NCBI GenBank assembly: GCA_964556225.1
Contig: CAZKVJ010000014.1
Coordinates: 43,106 to 107,105, forward strand
DNA length: 64,000 nucleotides
Reading direction: 5' to 3'
Source of the DNA: CAZKVJ01 sp964556225
GTDB taxonomy: Bacteria; Actinomycetota; Acidimicrobiia; Acidimicrobiales; Ilumatobacteraceae
Position 1 is the stretch's first letter; each line of letters opens with the position of its first letter. Below the pieces are notes generated by a model. The model saw nothing but the letters and a program-made list of their open reading frames with translations, had not been told where the DNA came from and searched no databases. A program made the translations under genes and the position numbers. Positions 62,903-64,000 of this stretch are shown here, one piece after another.

Positions 62903-63316
62903 TCAGGATTCCGGGGCGATGAGCGCCACGGTCGGGAAGTAGGTCCGGTACCGGCCGACGTCTCTGGTCAGCAGGTCGAGATCGGCGACCGCGGCGTGGG
63001 CACCGATGAAGAAGTCCGGCAGCGTGGTCGACTTCGTGCCCTTGTTCCGTCGGTAGTCGAGGAAGACCTTTCCGGCCAGGAACGCGGCCGCCCAGGGGAT
63101 CGGCTCGCGCCGGTAGTCCTGTGGCGGAAGTGCGTCCTCAAGGGCCTCCACCGTCGTAAACCGGATCGACACCTCTGCGTACACGATCGGGTTGATGCAG
63201 AGGGGGCCCGCCTCGGCGGCGTCTGCGAGAGCGTTGGTGGACCAGTCCTCCCACACCGGATCCTCGGTGAGGATGTCGAGCAGGACGTTGCTGTCGACCA
63301 GCGTGCCGCCTGCCAT
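62903..63316 (-). CDS. vapC: VapC-type PIN-domain toxin
   Basis: The product is a 137-residue PIN-domain ribonuclease. The first Asp is in LVDSNVLLDILTEDPVW, Glu in INPIVYAEVS, and the C-terminal acidic pair in TLPDFFIGAHAAV with D in LDLLTRDVGRYRTYFP. The ATG lies 1 bp after the vapB stop. Its stop lies 13 bp from the end of photolyase homology. Confidence 0.92.
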   Translation of the reverse strand: MAGGTLVDSNVLLDILTEDPVWEDWSTNALADAAEAGPLCINPIVYAEVSIRFTTVEALEDALPPQDYRREPIPWAAAFLAGKVFLDYRRNKGTKSTTLPDFFIGAHAAVADLDLLTRDVGRYRTYFPTVALIAPES

Positions 63317-63317
63317 G

Positions 63318-63545
63318 TCAGGCGCCGCGGGTGAGGGCCATGATCTCGTCGGTTGTCATCGCGACGTCGCCGCGGCCCTTGAGACGTTCGGCGAGCTGGC
63401 GCCCACGACTGGGACCACGGTCGCTCTTGCGGACGACGATGGTGTCCTTGTGGCGTTCGAACTCGACCTCGGTTCCGGCGCCGATGCCGAGAGCGTCCCG
63501 GAGGTCTTTGGGGATGGTGACCTGACCCTTCTCGGTGACCTTCAT
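63318..63545 (-). CDS. vapB: VapB antitoxin, AbrB/SpoVT type
   Basis: The product is a 75-residue antitoxin. The N-terminal swapped-hairpin DNA-binding domain MKVTEKGQVTIPKDLRDALG is the AbrB signature. The C-terminal toxin-binding tail ends TTDEIMALTRGA. ATG 63545 is preferred over upstream in-frame starts because the AbrB domain begins there. A perfect dyad abuts the start. Confidence 0.92.
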   Translation of the reverse strand: MKVTEKGQVTIPKDLRDALGIGAGTEVEFERHKDTIVVRKSDRGPSRGRQLAERLKGRGDVAMTTDEIMALTRGA

Positions 63546-63560
63546 GGTAGGAATCCTACC
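63546..63560 (-). promoter_or_regulatory. vapBC operator candidate
   Basis: GGTAGGA-A-TCCTACC is a perfect 7-bp inverted repeat directly abutting the vapB ATG. On the coding strand TAGTAT and TATGAC lie just upstream and could be the -10. The mRNA would be leaderless or nearly so, with the operator over the start, as expected for self-repressing TA loci. Confidence 0.6.
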
Positions 63561-63940
63561 AGTCATACTATTACCGCGCATCGCCCTGCGGTGAGGCGCC
63601 ACACGTCCTCAAGGTGCCGGTCGGGGGTACTCGACAACTGCACGCGGAACCCGCTCGACGGCCCAGGTGGTCACCCGCATAACCACCCTTACCGGGCGCC
63701 CGATATCGCCAGCCGCTCCCGCGCGGCAAGCGAGGCCCGGCCACGAGCGGTGCGCCTGCCGGGCCCTCGCAGACGACCACACGGCGGACGGGCATCGTCA
63801 CCTGGGCTAGGTGAAGATGTCGCGGGGCCGCAACACCGTGAGCAGGCCAAACGCCGCCAATCGTTCGCGCTCTACGGCCGGACGTTCAAGAGTCTACGAA
63901 CCCACCGGAACAGGAAAGCACCCTCTGACCAGGGCTTCCT
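63561..63940. other. Gap between vapB and tRNA-Gly
   Basis: This 380-bp gap has no supported gene; the frames present lack domains. It contains the vapBC promoter at its left end. It is the possible remnant of inserted DNA next to the tRNA 3' end; I find no integrase or clear repeat. Confidence 0.4.
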
Positions 63941-64000
63941 TGGAGCGGACGACGGGATTCGAACCCGCGACCCTCACCTTGGCAAGGTGATGCTCTACCA
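63941..64000 (-). tRNA. tRNA-Gly (GCC), 5' end beyond window
   Basis: The complement reads TGGTAGAGCA (D arm), then CACCT-TGCCA-AGGTG type anticodon arm with anticodon GCC. The T arm is GCGGGTTCGAATCCCG. The acceptor strand is CGTCCGC with discriminator T and encoded CCA at 63943-63941. About 16 nt of the 5' side lie outside the window. Confidence 0.92.

Noticed and set aside
63571..63801. 76-codon minus-strand frame upstream of vapB
   Set aside because: No domain, no ribosome binding site, and it overlaps the probable vapBC promoter.
1..64000. CRISPR arrays, rRNA genes, IS transposases
   Set aside because: I found no regularly spaced repeats, rRNA-like sequence or transposase motif in the window.

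Overview
The window reads as about 64 kb of a very GC-rich draft genome of an actinobacterium. An Acidimicrobiia-like lineage (Ilumatobacter/Iamia relatives) is my inference. It rests on the GC content, many GTG starts, a cofactor-F420 gene, dense acyl-CoA catabolism, and an aroE-mltG-ruvX-alaS-rarA housekeeping block. A 10-N scaffold gap lies at 8970-8979, inside a repeat.

Region by region. 1-12.1 kb (minus strand): information and cell-wall housekeeping genes (aroE, mltG, ruvX, alaS, two small genes, rarA, a Nudix hydrolase, an AbiEi/DUF559-type protein, aspS, hisS), with several start/stop overlaps. 12.1-16.6 kb: a flavin-type oxidase, a broken nitrilase, a thiolase-like/DUF35 pair, an Asp-box protein and an Fe-S Rrf2 regulator. 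16.7-32.8 kb: acyl-CoA catabolism, with acyl-CoA ligases, crotonases, acyl-CoA dehydrogenases, thiolase, nitroreductase, CoA-transferase and esterase. cofD is translationally coupled to a ligase here. A GTATAC-centred motif precedes two of these operons and, more weakly, a third locus. 32.9-41.3 kb: an MFS/AsnA/alcohol dehydrogenase operon, tRNA-Cys, a secreted esterase-like lipoprotein, an MMPL exporter behind a double CsoR-like operator, and a cold-shock gene. 41.5-48 kb: a two-META lipoprotein, a ygeW-ygeY-like carbamoyltransferase/M20 hydrolase pair, an acyl-CoA dehydrogenase, a ferredoxin and a D-2-hydroxyacid-type FAD oxidase. 48-61.5 kb: a mixed accessory segment (adenosine-specific kinase, phosphoribosyltransferase-hydrolase fusion, FMN glutamate-synthase-like protein, SPFH protein, Ca/Na antiporter, DAO-type oxidase, CorA, drug-type MFS). 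Gene remnants are interspersed: DUF2252, HxlR-type regulator, acyl-CoA dehydrogenase and a frameshifted esterase. 61.7-64 kb: a candidate selenocysteine peroxiredoxin, a photolyase-like gene truncated next to vapBC, and a tRNA-Gly running off the right edge.

The observation I rank highest is the peroxiredoxin at 61743-62216. One in-frame TGA sits exactly at the first position of a U/C-x-x-C active site. It is followed by a 7-bp hairpin with a GU loop at bacterial SECIS distance, and the upstream ATG has a strong ribosome binding site. Conventional gene calling would start after the TGA and miss it. Second is a family of 46-54 bp near-perfect palindromes, five copies, each near a gene 3' end and one of them at the scaffold gap. 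Third is the MMPL promoter, buried in two opposed CsoR-like operators.
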